In this document: positions 22,719 through 34,550 of the stretch, piece by piece
How the letters are laid out: every line of letters starts with the position of its first letter
Position numbering within the stretch: position 1 is the stretch's first letter
Origin: Manis javanica
Taxonomy: Eukaryota > Chordata > Mammalia > Pholidota > Manidae
Length of the DNA stretch: 64,000 nt
Assembly (NCBI RefSeq): GCF_040802235.1
Contig: NC_133161.1
Coordinates: 47,481,001-47,545,000 of the forward strand
Direction of reading: 5' to 3'
The notes under the pieces: generated by a model
Databases searched by the model: none
Seen by the model: only the letters and a program-made list of their open reading frames with translations
What the model was told of the DNA's origin: nothing
Position numbers and translations under genes: made by a program

Positions 22719-23680
22719 TGGGCAGAGTTGCTGAATAGAGAGTTCTCCAAAGAAGAAATTCAGATGGCCAACAGACACATGAAAAGATGCTCCACATCGC
22801 TAGTCATCAGAGAAATGCAAATTAAAACCATAATGAGATATCACCTCACACCAGTAAGGATCGCCACCATCCAAAAGACAACAACAAATGTTGGTGAGGT
22901 TGTGGAGAAAGGGGAACCCTCCTACACTGCTGGTGGGAATGTAAATTAGTTCAACCATTGTGGAAAGCAGTATGGAGGTTCCTAAAAAAACTCAAAATAG
23001 AAATACCATTTGACCCAGAAATTCCACTTTAGGAATTTACCCTAAAAATACAGCAGTCCAGTTTGAAAAAGACAGATGCACCCCCATGTTTATCGCAGCA
23101 CTACTTGCAATAGTCAAGAAATGGAAGCAAGCTAAGTGTCCATCAGTAGATGAATGGATAAAGAAGATGTGGTACATATACGCAATGGAATATTATTCAG
23201 CCATAAGAAGAAAACAAATCCTACCATTTGCAACAACATGGATGAAGCTAGAGGGTATTATGCTCAATGAAATAAACCAGGCGGAGAAAGACAAGCACCC
23301 AATAATTTCGCTCATATGTGGAATATAAGAACAAAGAAAAAACTGAAGGAACAAAACAGCAGCAGAACCACAGAACCCAAGAATGGACTAACAGTTACCA
23401 AAGTGAAAGGGACTAGGGAGGATGGGTGGGAAGGGAGGGATGGTGGGGGGAAGAAAGAGGGCATTACGATTAGCATGTATAATGTGGGGGGAGGCACGGG
23501 GAGGGCTGTGCAACACAGTGAAGACAAGTAGTGATTATACAGCATCTTACTATGCTGATGGACAGTGACTGTAATGGGGGTTGTGGGGGGAACTTGGTGA
23601 AGGGGGGAACCTAGTAAACATAATGTTTCTCATGTAATTGTAGATTAATGATACCAAAATTTTAAAAAAAGGAAAAGAAA
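22719..23680 (+). mobile_element. L1 3' end fused to the ERV poly(A)
   Basis: The sequence is collinear with 19893-20870 of the neighbouring L1: last part of ORF2 (22728-23328, broken), G-rich 3' UTR (about 23400-23500) and the terminal GTAATTGTAGATTAATG, followed by a short A-rich tail. It starts exactly at the A-run where the L1 itself has AAAAAATGGGCAG, so ERV poly(A) and L1 A6 are merged. No target duplication separates the two parts. Confidence 0.88.
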
Positions 23681-23685
23681 AGCTT

Positions 23686-23860
23686 AGATTTAGTGAGTGC
23701 CTATTGTGTGTCAGGTCTTTCACTAAATATTTGGTATTCACTATCTAATTTTATCTTTGAAGCAGAAGTGTTATCAGGAAATGATTCTTGGAGAAGTTAA
23801 ATAACATCTCCAAGGTTACACAGTTTGTGAATCGCAAGAGTCAGGATCTGAACAAAAATG
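23686..23860 (-). repeat. MIR SINE fragment
   Basis: This is the reversed MIR pattern: TTTAGTGAGTGCCTATTGTGTGTCAGG, then TTAAATAACATCTCCAAGGTTACACAG and GAGTCAGGATCTGAAC (given here as separate short phrases). It begins directly after the L1 tail, so the L1 composite may have landed at the edge of this MIR. Confidence 0.6.
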
Positions 23861-24179
23861 ATCTTTCTTTGACTTTGGAGCTTTAGCTCTTTTAATTATG
23901 TGAAGCATAGTCACTAATTAATGTGAGACAGTTGTGAGTGTGTGTGTGGTATCTCCCTTGATAATTGTGAAATGTACCTGTTATCTGTAACCTAGACTAC
24001 CCAGAAGTAAAGTGCCTAGATTCCTTTTGGATCCGTAATGTCAAGCCACTGATCATATAACACTCCCTACCTTCTCTGTTTAATGTGTTCTGCACCCATG
24101 GAGTTTTTTGGAATTAAATAATAATCTATTATAATTGGTTGTATAGTGAGTGAGTATACATAGTTAGTTGAATAGTGGC

Positions 24180-25275
24180 CCCCAAAAGGATTTTTTAGAA
24201 GAAAACAGAGGGGTAAATCTTCATGAGCTCGGATTTGACAAAGGATTCTTAAGATATGACAGCAAGAGCATAAGCAACATAATTAAAAACAAGTCTTTGT
24301 TAAAATTAAAAAGTTTTGTGCTTAAGAAAAACACCACCAAGAAAGAGTGAAAAGAAAACCCACAGAACAGGATAAAATATTTGCAAGTCATGTATTTGTT
24401 AAGGAACTTCTTGTATCTAGAATGTGTAAGAAGTCATGCAACTCAAAACTAAGAAGGTAACTCAGTTAAATGGGCAAAGGATCTGAGTAGACATTTCTAA
24501 ATGATCAGTAAATGGTCAATAAATATATGAAAAGATGCTAGCTTCATTAGTCATCAGGTAAGTGTAATCAGAACCACAATGAGATTCCCGTACCTTCTAG
24601 GATGGGTAGAATCAAATAGTCATATAACAGCAAGTGTGGAGACACTGAACCCTCACACACTGCTGATGAAAGGTAAATTTGTCCAGTCACTTTTGAAAAG
24701 AATTTGGCAGTACCTCAAACAATTACATGTAGAATTACAGCGTGTCCCAGTGATTCTACTCCTAGATAAATACCCAGAAGAAATGAAACACATATCCACA
24801 CAGGAACTTGTATGTAAATAGCAGCAGCATTCATTATAACCAAGAGATGGAAATAACCCAAATGTCTATCAGTGGATGAATAGATAAACCAAAGGTAGTA
24901 TATCCATACAATGAAATATTATTCAGCTGTCAAAAGAAATGAAGTACTGATACATGCTACATAGATGAACCTTGAAAACTTAAGTGAAAGAAGCCAGTCA
25001 CAAAAGACCACGTACTATACAGTTCAACTCATGGTCCAGAATAGAGAAATCTATAGAGACAGAAAGTAAATTAGTGGAAGCTTAGAGCTCAGGTGTGGGG
25101 AGGGATGAGAAGGCAAGCATGGGGGAGTTATTCCTAATGGATATGGGGTTCTTGAGGTGATGAAAAGGTTCTAAAATTGTGATGATTGTACATATTTGTG
25201 AATAAAAACAATCAAATTATATATTTTACATGGGCAAATTGTATGGTATGTGAACTGTATCTTAACTATTTTTGT
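24180..25275 (+). mobile_element. Ancient L1M 3' part, sense
   Basis: The segment is collinear with the last kilobase of L1 ORF2 and its 3' UTR but strongly diverged. It includes GACAAAGGATTCTTAAGATA, GAAAAGATGCTAGCTTCATT, AATGTCTATCAGTGGATGAA and GTATATCCATACAATGAAAT. Frames are interrupted throughout. A part of it (24524-24668) has been copied to 26080-26210. Confidence 0.85.
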
Positions 25276-25284
25276 TTTTAATGT

Positions 25285-25680
25285 CCAAGTTCTAACCCCC
25301 AGTACCTGTGAATGTGATCTTATTTGGAAACAGGGTCTTTGCAGACGTAATTCAGTTAAATCTTGAGATGAGATTATCCTGGATTTAGAGTGGGCTCTAA
25401 ATGTGCAAGAGACAGAAAAGTAGAAGACACAGAGAGACACAAAGGGGAAGGTCGTGGGAAATCAGAGACAGACTTTAGAGTTGTGCTATGGTAAGCCAAG
25501 GACACAGGAGCCACCAGAAGTTATGAGAGGCAAAGAAGTACCCTCCTTTATAGAGAGCATGGTACTGCCTGCACCTGAATTTCACACTTCTGGTCTCCGG
25601 AGCTGTGGGAGAATAAGTTTCTGTTTTAAGCCACCATGCTTGTGGTAATTTGCTGCAGCAGCCATAGGAACTAATTCAAC
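25285..25680 (+). mobile_element. ERVL-MaLR LTR (MLT1 type)
   Basis: The order is typical of MLT1: CAAGTTCTAACCCCCAGTACC, GTGATCTTATTTGGAAACAGG, GTCTTTGCAGACGTAATTC, then CTCCGGAGCTGTGGGAG with AATAAG, and GTAATTTGCTGCAGCAGCC at the end. It is a solitary LTR immediately behind the old L1M. Confidence 0.8.
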
Positions 25681-25689
25681 AAATATTGG

Positions 25690-25900
25690 GAGTCTGTGGG
25701 TTTGGAATCTGCCTTGACCATTTAGAGCCTGCAATCTTCGACAGGTTATATAATGTCTCTATATCTCTGTTTCCTCATGTGCGAAGTAAGGATAATAATG
25801 CCTTTCTCAGAGAGTTGTTACAAGGATTAAATGAATGAATATATGTAAAGAGCTTAAAATAATGTTTAGCAGATAGTAAGTACTGTATGTCAGTGTCAGT
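25690..25900 (+). repeat. MIR SINE
   Basis: The forward MIR pattern includes GTTTGGAATCTGCCTTGACC, TCTGTTTCCTCATGTGCG, AGGATAATAATGCC and GGATTAAATGAATGAATA. Ancient and non-coding. Confidence 0.7.
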
Positions 25901-26079
25901 CAGTTCCTGTAAGACTGAGTTTCACCTTTGCTGTACAGAGTTGTTACTCCTTTTCTAATGCCTTCCATACAAGTGACAATGTCAGAGTCTCTGGCTTCTC
26001 TGTGAAAAAAAGGTACTTTTTATTGCTCTGATCACTGTGGTTTGAGGCTACCTTAGAATCACTTAGCAAAGGGTAGTAA

Positions 26080-26210
26080 TATGTGAAAAGATGCTAGCTT
26101 CATTAGTCATCAGATAAGTGTAGTCAAAACCACAGTGAGCATCAGCAGTGTGTGAGGGTTCAGTGTCCACACTTGCTGTTATATGACTATTTGATTCTAC
26201 CCATCCTAGA
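26080..26210. repeat. Rearranged (half inverted) copy of 24524-24668
   Basis: The first half, 26080-26139, matches 24524-24583 in direct orientation (5 differences in 60). The second half, 26140-26210, is the reverse complement of 24596-24668, differing only by a 2-bp gap. The twelve bases between the two source pieces are missing. Because the source is a heavily diverged L1M, such high identity means that this is a local copying event, not a second insertion of the family. Confidence 0.9.
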
Positions 26211-26229
26211 GGGACAGGGCCTTTATTAA

Positions 26230-26390
26230 TTTCCTAACTTGACAGCTGTTTCTTGAATACTTTCTGTGTGCCAGGCACAGGGAATACAGACTAGAAGAAA
26301 ATAGTCACAGTCCTTGCCTTTGGTGGCCAATAGGAGGTGTTAGATTATGAAATAACACATGTATGTGATTCCAAATTGCGATGTTGAAAG
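26230..26390 (-). repeat. L2-like fragment
   Basis: It contains the reversed L2 3' end phrase: TTGAATACTTTCTGTGTGCC, AGGCACAGGGAATACAGAC, CAGTCCTTGCC. Old and diverged. Confidence 0.45.
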
Positions 26391-28334
26391 AAAAAGTCTC
26401 ATTAGTTTTAGTAGAATGTTCCTGACATTGGGGGAGAGAGCAGAGGAAATTCTCTCTGAGGACTAGACATTTAGGCACATAGCAGAAGAATAAGGATTTA
26501 TTCACATGAAGCAGTTTTCTTTAAAAGTGGAAGCCTCAGTCTCCAAGTTTCTAGGGTTTTTTGTGTGTATGAAATTTTGAATTTTAATACTGCTATTTTT
26601 TGTGTATATATATTGATTAATTGATATACAGCCTTATTCTAGTTTTCTACTGTAGGTCAGCAGATACAGTTGACTACCTCCATATGTCTTAACAGTCAAC
26701 CTTGTGCTGAGGAGAATAAAACAAGTTTAGTTCAAAGTATTAGATGTGGTAATACTAAATAATATTACAAGTAAATTTCTATTAAAATTATATTTTGACT
26801 ATAATAAAGTGCTGCAACAGTTTCTGAAGAGGAAAAATAACTAATTGTTAAAAAGAGTAATTTCATTTCTCATAGGGAGTATTATATGTAATCTTTGTTC
26901 ACCTATAAGCAGAAATGATGTAGTCTGAAATGAAAGTCATAGAGATAAGATCTCTTGGTCCTGAACAGAAATTAGAAGGTTCTAGGATACAGACTCAGTG
27001 ATTGGATTTTCCTTTTTTCCCCTCTTCCTTGAAGTACGTAAGTGGGTATAAGGAAGGACACAAGATGGTTTCTGGGTAGCTGCCCTTCCCCGATAAGTGA
27101 AGAGTGAAGACTTCTCTTAGTTTCATGTCTGCAGTTCTCATCCCTGCGAAACACAGTGGGGAGTTCTGTGGGTGGTGCACACTGAGTCAGCAAGCCTGAA
27201 AGAGAGAATCCTCTTTTCCCACATCCCATCTTCCTCACACCTCTGCTTCCTCTAAGAGTCTTGATTTTTAAGGGGTCCTCTGAGTGTTGACTAAGCAGCA
27301 GCAGAAGGTAGGACAATGTGAAACTTGGATGAATGAAGGGAGAAGGCTGAAGGGTAAAGGCTTTGGGCCTGAGGGGAAGTATCATTTCATAATAAAATGA
27401 TGGATGAATAAGTAAGTTCTGATGTATTAAACTGTCAATATTGTTATTTCATAGTTATGTTTAGTTTTTAAAAATGTTGGATTAAAAAAAAAGTTTAATT
27501 CTACTACTAAAAGGCAAAGATAAGACTTGGGATGAGATGGAAACATGCAGGTGAAAACCTTGAAATTTCTTGCTGTTGTGCACAGTAGTGCAGTGAAGTA
27601 ATTAAGGGTTCATTCAGAAATGCAGAGTACATTTGAGTTGACACTTAACTTTTTAAGGGCAGGGGTCCTCTTCTTTCCCCAATGTTACTATGTCAAGTGA
27701 AATTGATGAAAAAATGAGTTATTTTTCAACAAAGATTGCAGAAAGGCTGGTAGTTGATTTCTGGTATTGAATATGCTTTCAGTGGGAAATTTGCAGGGAG
27801 AGAAAGTACCAAGGTAGACGTACCTGGATCAAAGAGCACTCAACTGGTTCCAAGGTCTTTGGATTTCACCATGAGGAGGCACTTTTTCTTTTTATAAAGG
27901 CCAAAGCTAGAGATTTATTGTTTCATGTAACTAAAGAGTTTGGGAGTGGTCTGATCCCAGGCAGTGCTTTAGAATGTTCCAGCCAGAGGCTTTTCTTCAA
28001 GTTCTACCTAGTAGTAAAACATTCTGCATGGATTATGTAGGAAATAAAAACTTTGAGAGGTTAAATATGTTGTATATGACTGATTGTATTAATCAACTGA
28101 TTTATCCCTTTAAATGTTAGCCTATTCTAATAGGGCATTTATAATTGGTTGAATATGGTATTTGTGGTCATGTCCATAAAATAATTGGGCATTCCTCCTT
28201 CAGTATCCCTGTATTATATCCATATTTCTACAATGCATCATTTCAACTTCTAGCATCTTTTGTAAGAATGTAACCCATGATAAATTATCAGGCCTATGTG
28301 TGTTAGAGATGATGAATCAATAAATTGTGAAAGT

Positions 28335-28540
28335 ATTGTGAACATAAATCTTGGAACCAGACTTCCTGGGCCAGATCTCTGCTGTACCATGTGCTGGCTT
28401 GTGTGACTTGAGACATCTTATTTAAGCTCTCTCTTCTTAAATTTTCTCATCTTATAAAATGGGGATAGTAATAGAACCTTCCTTTTAGTCCTGGAGAACC
28501 TGGCACCCAGAAAGTACTATTACTGCTACTCCTACTATTA
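28335..28540 (+). repeat. MIR SINE
   Basis: The pattern CTTGGAACCAGACTTCCTGG, GTGTGACTTGAGACATC, ATTTTCTCATCTTATAAAA and TGGGGATAGTAATAG follows the forward MIR consensus. A further MIR-like piece (AGAGGTTAAGTGATTTACAC) lies at about 30000-30130. Confidence 0.65.
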
Positions 28541-31500
28541 CTACTGTTGTTAGGGTTGTCATTACTGTATCTATACCATATTTCTCCCAAATCTTCATTT
28601 ACCAATACCACACATTGAAACAAACCACTGCCATGGCTGAGTTCACTGAGTTCAGAGTGATTTGGAAGAGAATTATAAACATGTTTTTAAATGAAAGAAT
28701 AATGATAAAAGTTAAAACCACAGTAGGAGATGAAGTGATTTGACAGCATCACTGCTTAACCATATATTTTGCACCATCCCACTTTTGTAGACGATACCAA
28801 ATTTCTCTTTTTAGTCATTAGCATCAAGGTCATGTGACCTATGTTTCATTTTCATTTTCATTGCCTAGGAAATTTCCTTGGAGATGTTGCTGATTTGTGC
28901 CAAAAGTCTTAGGACTTATGCACCATTTCTGTGTGGGTTTTCTGGTTGAATTAGGATTAATTAGATTATCATTTGTTTCCTCTTTAGTAACCATTTTCTT
29001 GTTCTGGGTTGTAAGGCTGAACATGCTTGGTTAAGTAATTCCCTTGGTATCTCATCTGGCGTCCACTCAGGTCTTGTTAAATGAGAACCTTAGAAGCCTC
29101 TTGCTGAATGGGCTTCTCATTGTTGACCAAATGTTTCAAGATGTAGGCACAAACCATTTTTGTCAGCTTTTCAAGCATAGTGTAATTTTGAAGTAATAGT
29201 ACAACTCTTCTCCTTGGAGAGGTTAAAAACACAGTGGCAAGCTTAACCAAGGTCTGTTCATCTTGTTTCTTTGTAAGTTTCTCTCACCGATTTGTTTAAC
29301 TTGAAAGCAATGCTGAGCTGATTTATGTGACTGTTTTGTCTAGAAGAGACAGTAAATTTTTCTCTTTATAAAAAGCAACTAGTTAACAGTTGTCTCCATC
29401 CAGTGGATGTGTAAAAAGGAAATGTAATTCCTTCAGATTACTCTGGACTCTGATGCCTCATCCTCCAATCCCCAAACCCAGGAAAGCAAATCTGGTCTTT
29501 AATCCATCCAGTCTTCTACTCTTTGTATTGCACATCTGCCATTGATGCATACTAGCATACAGATGAGTTTGGATCCAGAGAAATTGGCTGCAAAATTCTT
29601 AAGGACTACAAATCTCATGATACACAAGGGAACCAATCGCCTGTAGTCAAAATTGAGATAATGGAGAAGAAGAGTTATCTTAATTCATAGAAGTGTAAGA
29701 ATGATACAGTTGGAATTAACAAGAGATCTTTCTGGGATGGCCATGACAATCAGAGCAGAGCCATAGCCCGGAGTCAGCCAGGCCAGTGGCCATCCACAGA
29801 TGTGGAGGTAGAGAAGAGTCCTGCTAATGCTGCACATTTGTACTGAGTCTTTCCAGATGCTCCCTATCCCATCAGCCCTTTTTCACAGAAGCTATACCCT
29901 TCTGAAACTTAAGATTACTTTACATGAAATATTTCTTTGCCTAAATTTCTTTTCTACTTGGAGATAGAACCCTTAAAGGTAACCTAAATCACTCTTCTTA
30001 TTTTGTAGATTCAGAAACTGAAGCCAGAGAGGTTAAGTGATTTACACAGAATTACACATGACGTAGTGGCTGAGCTGCAACTAAACCTGGGTCTCTGGCT
30101 TCCCAAATTAGTGTTCCCTTCACTGATCTATGCTGTCTTTGCTTATTCATTCAGTTAGCAAGTGTAATTGAAGGGACACTAATTAGTTTGGCTCCTAAAG
30201 GCTTTTGTGGTGTCAGACTGGCAACAAGGTTGGTTTTTTTCCACCCCAAGTCTTGAGTTGTGGCCAAATTTTGCAGTCAATTATTTCAGTCTTGAAGTCA
30301 TCACATGGAAGGCAAGATGATTTGAATAGCTAGACACACATGTCTCTCTATCTGTCTAATAAACATGCCTTCTGTAGTGCAAATTAGAGACTGTTACTGT
30401 ACCAAATGTATATATTCATTAGATATGGAGCAGTTGTGGACAAGTACAGTGGTGACATTCCAGCTATCATTATCATTGTGTGTTTTTTCCGGACCTGTGA
30501 GCTTTGACACCACTTCCTATATAATTGAGGGATTTGCAGTACTCTGGCAACCCAAGCATCCCAAGAAGCAGATGCTAGGGATGCAGGGGGCTGATTGGCC
30601 ACCCCATGCACTTGGCAGTTGAATGAATTGGCACTTCCAGTTCATGAATGTGAGAAGCTTGGAGGTATGAAGTATCCTTAGATCAGTGAACTAATTGTTG
30701 GTGCCCCTGAGGGCATCTCTCAAGAAGTTACCTAGATGGGATTGAATTTCTTTCAATGGGAGAGACCCTCAATTTCTAAGAAAAGGTCTGAAATTGACTT
30801 AGACCTCCGGGCTTACTGTAGAAAGATCTAAAGAGATGGAGCTGTGACAGCAGGAAAAAGGTATGCCGCCATTATGCAGTGTTTATTACTTTATTTACTA
30901 GGGATGAACAGATGGAGCTCTCTATGTAACCCATATTGATCTTGTTCAGGGGTACAGAATTGTGACTTCTACAGCTTTTCCTTTTCTTATCTCCTTATCT
31001 TATTGAGCTATGTTTTCTTTTGTGAACTTGACCTCTGCCAGAAAGTAGTTCCCTCTCTTTGAATCTCAGTGCTTACTTGGGTTTTCATTTAACGTAAGTA
31101 TTTCTTTGTAATTTGATGAAAGACAGTTTTTTTCAGAATTGTTTGTAGCAAATTCCCTTCTATTTCAAAATACATTCATTGTGTGGTACGCTGTAGACTC
31201 TAAAATGTTCTATTGCCTTTAGAACAAAACAGTGAAAAAGAGTATCTTTGTTTTAGGGTCTGAGATGTCTTATATTACCATTTAATGTTAATACATGAGG
31301 TACTAGGACTTAGTTATCTGAAACTTTAAAGTATGACTTATAAAATTATGTTAAAACTGTATTTATCTAGAATTTGATTTGGAAGCTGATAGTCTCAGAA
31401 AATTGAAACGTAATTACTTCTAGCTCATAATAGATTACACACTGTTTGACTTTCTCTTTCACTTTCATCAACTGCACATCAAAGACAAAAAGATTGTGTA

Positions 31501-32657
31501 TCAACTACTATATATCAGTTAAAAAAAATCAAACAGGAAAAAAAAGGGCAAAAAGAAAATGTTACATATACTTCTACCACATGAAAAGCAGAGACATTCC
31601 AATTCCTAAGATGCTTACATGTCTCTTCATTTCCTAGTAGAATATGTCAGTTTCTAATACACATTTAAAGTAGTCTTTGGAGATCTTCAGTTATCTTTCT
31701 GATAGTCCTTTGTGTTTTTTTTTAAAGAAGGAAAAGGCGTTAGAGGGACTTTTGTGACAATGACAGTGATAAATTCTTTCTGTTAGAGGAAAGTTTGTTT
31801 GCATCAGGGACTAGTGAATTCCTGCTCTCTTTTGACCTCTTTGGTTGATGACTGACTGGCTAGGCATATCACAGTGTATATGAGAGAGAGCAGCGGGTTG
31901 GGGAATGTGAATGTGGGTGTATACACCCGTGCATGCACACACACATACACGGGATGGACATAGCAACTGTCCTTTACAGTATGTGAATAGTCATTATTAA
32001 AGCAGAAATGAGGGTTGAAACCTTGATGCCTTTGCGTATGTCTTTCTTGTATATTGAGTTTCCACGTGAGTCCTGGTAGGTCACACACTCAGTCTTTATG
32101 GTGCCGCTCATATGAACAGTAAGTGCTCATGTCCTTGTCCTGACCTTTTCTCTTCTGAAACAGGCCTTTTCTTTTTCTTAAAAATAGAGCCTGGAGGATG
32201 GTGATGATTGGGCTTGAGCATTTATTAGGGGATTTTCTGGCCGTCACATCACTGGGGAATCCTGTAATTCGGCTGTCAGCCCTGTTGTACTAGAATGTTT
32301 TTCTTAGTCAGAGCATCTACCAAGAAGTATGCTGTTTAAGAATCTAACTTGGAGGAATCCATGAGAAGTAGTCCTCTTCCCAGGACTGCTGGGTTTTGCC
32401 CTTTCCCCCTCAACTCACTTCACACTTTTAAAAAATAAACACTAGATTCAATTCCATAGAAACTGTATCTGTATGTGTGTAAGGATTGGTCTGTCTACTT
32501 TAGGCAGTAAGCTTTTAGTGTATGTCTTTTGGAAACAAAGATTAGTTTTTATTCACTGTCACTGTTACTGGCATGGGTAAAAAGTGGATCCTGCTTGCTC
32601 TCTAGAAACTGATTACATTTTAACTTAAATAATGTGCCTTCACACTTTTTTTTAAAG

Positions 32658-32767
32658 GTAGTATCTTCCCCAGCAGATGTAGCTGAAAAAGCTGACAGAA
32701 TCATTACAATGTTGCCTACCAGTATCAATGCAATAGAAGCTTATTCTGGAGCAAATGGAATTCTAAA
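32658..32767 (+). CDS. HIBADH: HIBADH exon 3
   Basis: The exon encodes residues 85-120 and two bases of Lys121. It opens VVSSPADVAEKADRIITMLP and ends in the helix around NGILK. This is the second half of the Rossmann-type domain; the MLPT segment follows the strand that lines the NAD pocket in this family. The acceptor is TTTTTTTTAAAG (ending at 32657) and the donor GTATGT (32768). The frame is intact and agrees with exons 2 and 4. Confidence 0.95.
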
Positions 32768-33989
32768 GTATGTATTTCTCAATCGTGGATGTTTTCTTGT
32801 TATGACAGTTCATGAATTTCACATTTGTTAAAACTGTTAGGTTATTACAGTTATGTTTGTTAAACTGTTCTATACTATTTTCTTATTTCTTAAAAGTAAA
32901 TGGTGTGGTTTCTCACTCGTAAAGGGTGTATTTTTTCACTGAAGTCAACTATGTGACTTTGGGGAATACATTTTTTTTTGCTTCAGTTTCTTTCCTTTAA
33001 CTCTTGCATTAAATGTACACTTTCATTGGTAACGTAGTTAAGAGAGGTTTAAAGCTTGCATTTTAAACTGTACAGATGTTACAAGCATAATTTTCTTATG
33101 GTTTATAGAATTCAGGAAAAGGTTTCTATGAAAAATAAAGCCAAACATTGGAAAGAACACCATTTTTTAACATTTTATTATATAATAAAAAGTTATTGTA
33201 TGTCCTCTGGGTTAGTACATCTGTAATAAGAACTTAAAAAGTTGGAATTAAAGGTTAACAGTAGCTCTTTAAGTAAAAAGTAATTTAGGTCAGAGTTTCC
33301 TAGCCAGTGCCTAGCTTCCCTGGCTTTGAAAACCTTTCAGTTAATTGCTGCCTGTAGCCAAACCTTTGTGGTTATGGTTATGTTAGGATGACAGTGGTTG
33401 AATTCCCAATTTAGTTTTTTGGTCTTACTGGTTCCTGTACCTAACTTGTTTTGTTTTTGAATTTCAGCAAAGAGCTAGAACAAACTGGTAGGCCCTGTGG
33501 ATGCATGAGGGGCTAAAAGACAGGGTTTAATTTTATGAAGCTGTAGTACATGAAATTTGAGGTTTTTGGAAATTGAAATGGTTTGGAAAACTAACAAACT
33601 TGGGCTTGATAATTGGCTATTAGGCAGAAAACTGATAAGATAAATATTTAGATTTCAGGGAAAGTTGAAAGACACTCATTTTGGATGGAGCCCTCAGGCC
33701 CACAGTGTGTGTGGTCCTGAAGCAACCTAGCTATCTCATTACCTAGTTTGTTCTACTTATGGCCTTACTTTACCTCTCAAGGAAAAGTTAGTAAAAACTT
33801 GTGTGGAGACAAAATCCTACATTTATTAATGTCACTTACTAAGGAATATCGTGGCCGGCTACCAGAGCAGTTTCATCTAGGGAGTGCCTTGAAGGAGTTT
33901 GGCTTCGTATTGAACTGTAATTTAATTCTCATGGGTGATTCTTTTTTTTCTTCTGGGTCAGAATCATTTCCACATACCCAGTGCATGTG

Positions 33990-34205
33990 TAATTTTTAAA
34001 AATTGGAATGTAATTGGTATACAATATTATATTGGTTTCAGATGTACAACATAGTAACTTGATAATTATAATACATCACTAATTGCTCACCACAGAAGTG
34101 TAGTTACCCCCAGTTACCATGCCAAGATATCAAAGTATTACTCATCATTTTCTCTATGTTGTACTTACATTCCTCTAACTAATTTGTTATATAACTTGAA
34201 GATGA
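33990..34205 (-). mobile_element. Old L1 3' end fragment, antisense
   Basis: The sequence GGTATACAATATTATATTGG, TTTCAGATGTACAACATAG, TAATACATCACTAATTGC and GTTACCATGCC follows the end of an old L1 3' UTR read in reverse. It is non-coding. Confidence 0.6.
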
Positions 34206-34510
34206 ATTCCCATTTGCTTAAAGATTTAAGATCTTAAAAATATTAATATTACAGAAGATAGTAAACTTAATTCTTACTTTTTAGGTTACATAAAGTGAAA
34301 TTCTGCATACTGAGGTGATCTATAATAGAATGTGATATTTCTTTTTTGTGGAATATAACCAGTCATTGTATTTGGACCAGATCAATTCATATGTCTAAAA
34401 TGGTTTAAAGCATTTGGTGTGGTATTTTTTCTATAAAAATATTTCTCTTCTTTGTAGTTTTTAACAGTGATTTTCTATTTCCCCTTTGATATTTTTATTT
34501 TTTCAATCAT

Positions 34511-34550
34511 ATTTTCCAATCATAATTATTATTTTCCAATCATAATTATG
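34511..34550. repeat. Tandem repeat, 2 x 20 bp
   Basis: ATTTTCCAATCATAATTATT occurs twice in succession, the copies differing only at the last base. It lies directly before the duplicated block that starts at 34552. Confidence 0.9.

Larger units (their letters stand above)
17291..32657 (+). other. HIBADH: HIBADH intron 2
   Basis: The intron is about 15.4 kb, in phase 0, with donor GTAAGT and acceptor TTTAAAG. It contains a short tandem duplication, two L1 3' portions separated by an ERV-derived retroposon, an old L1M, a MaLR LTR and several MIR/L2 pieces. Stretches 26500-28300, 28550-29990 and 30150-32600 appear to be mostly unique, non-coding DNA; I see no gene there. Confidence 0.9.

Noticed and set aside
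18215-23690. One target duplication (about AAAAAGGAAAGAAAG) enclosing the whole L1-ERV-L1 block
   Set aside because: Both flanks look alike, but the sequence is A/G-only low complexity and also resembles the AAAG tail of the first L1. Not convincing without an empty site for comparison.
26972-27385. A 137-codon minus-strand frame
   Set aside because: No domain, signal or codon pattern recognised; the residues are low-complexity Leu/Pro/Ser and no splice context supports it.
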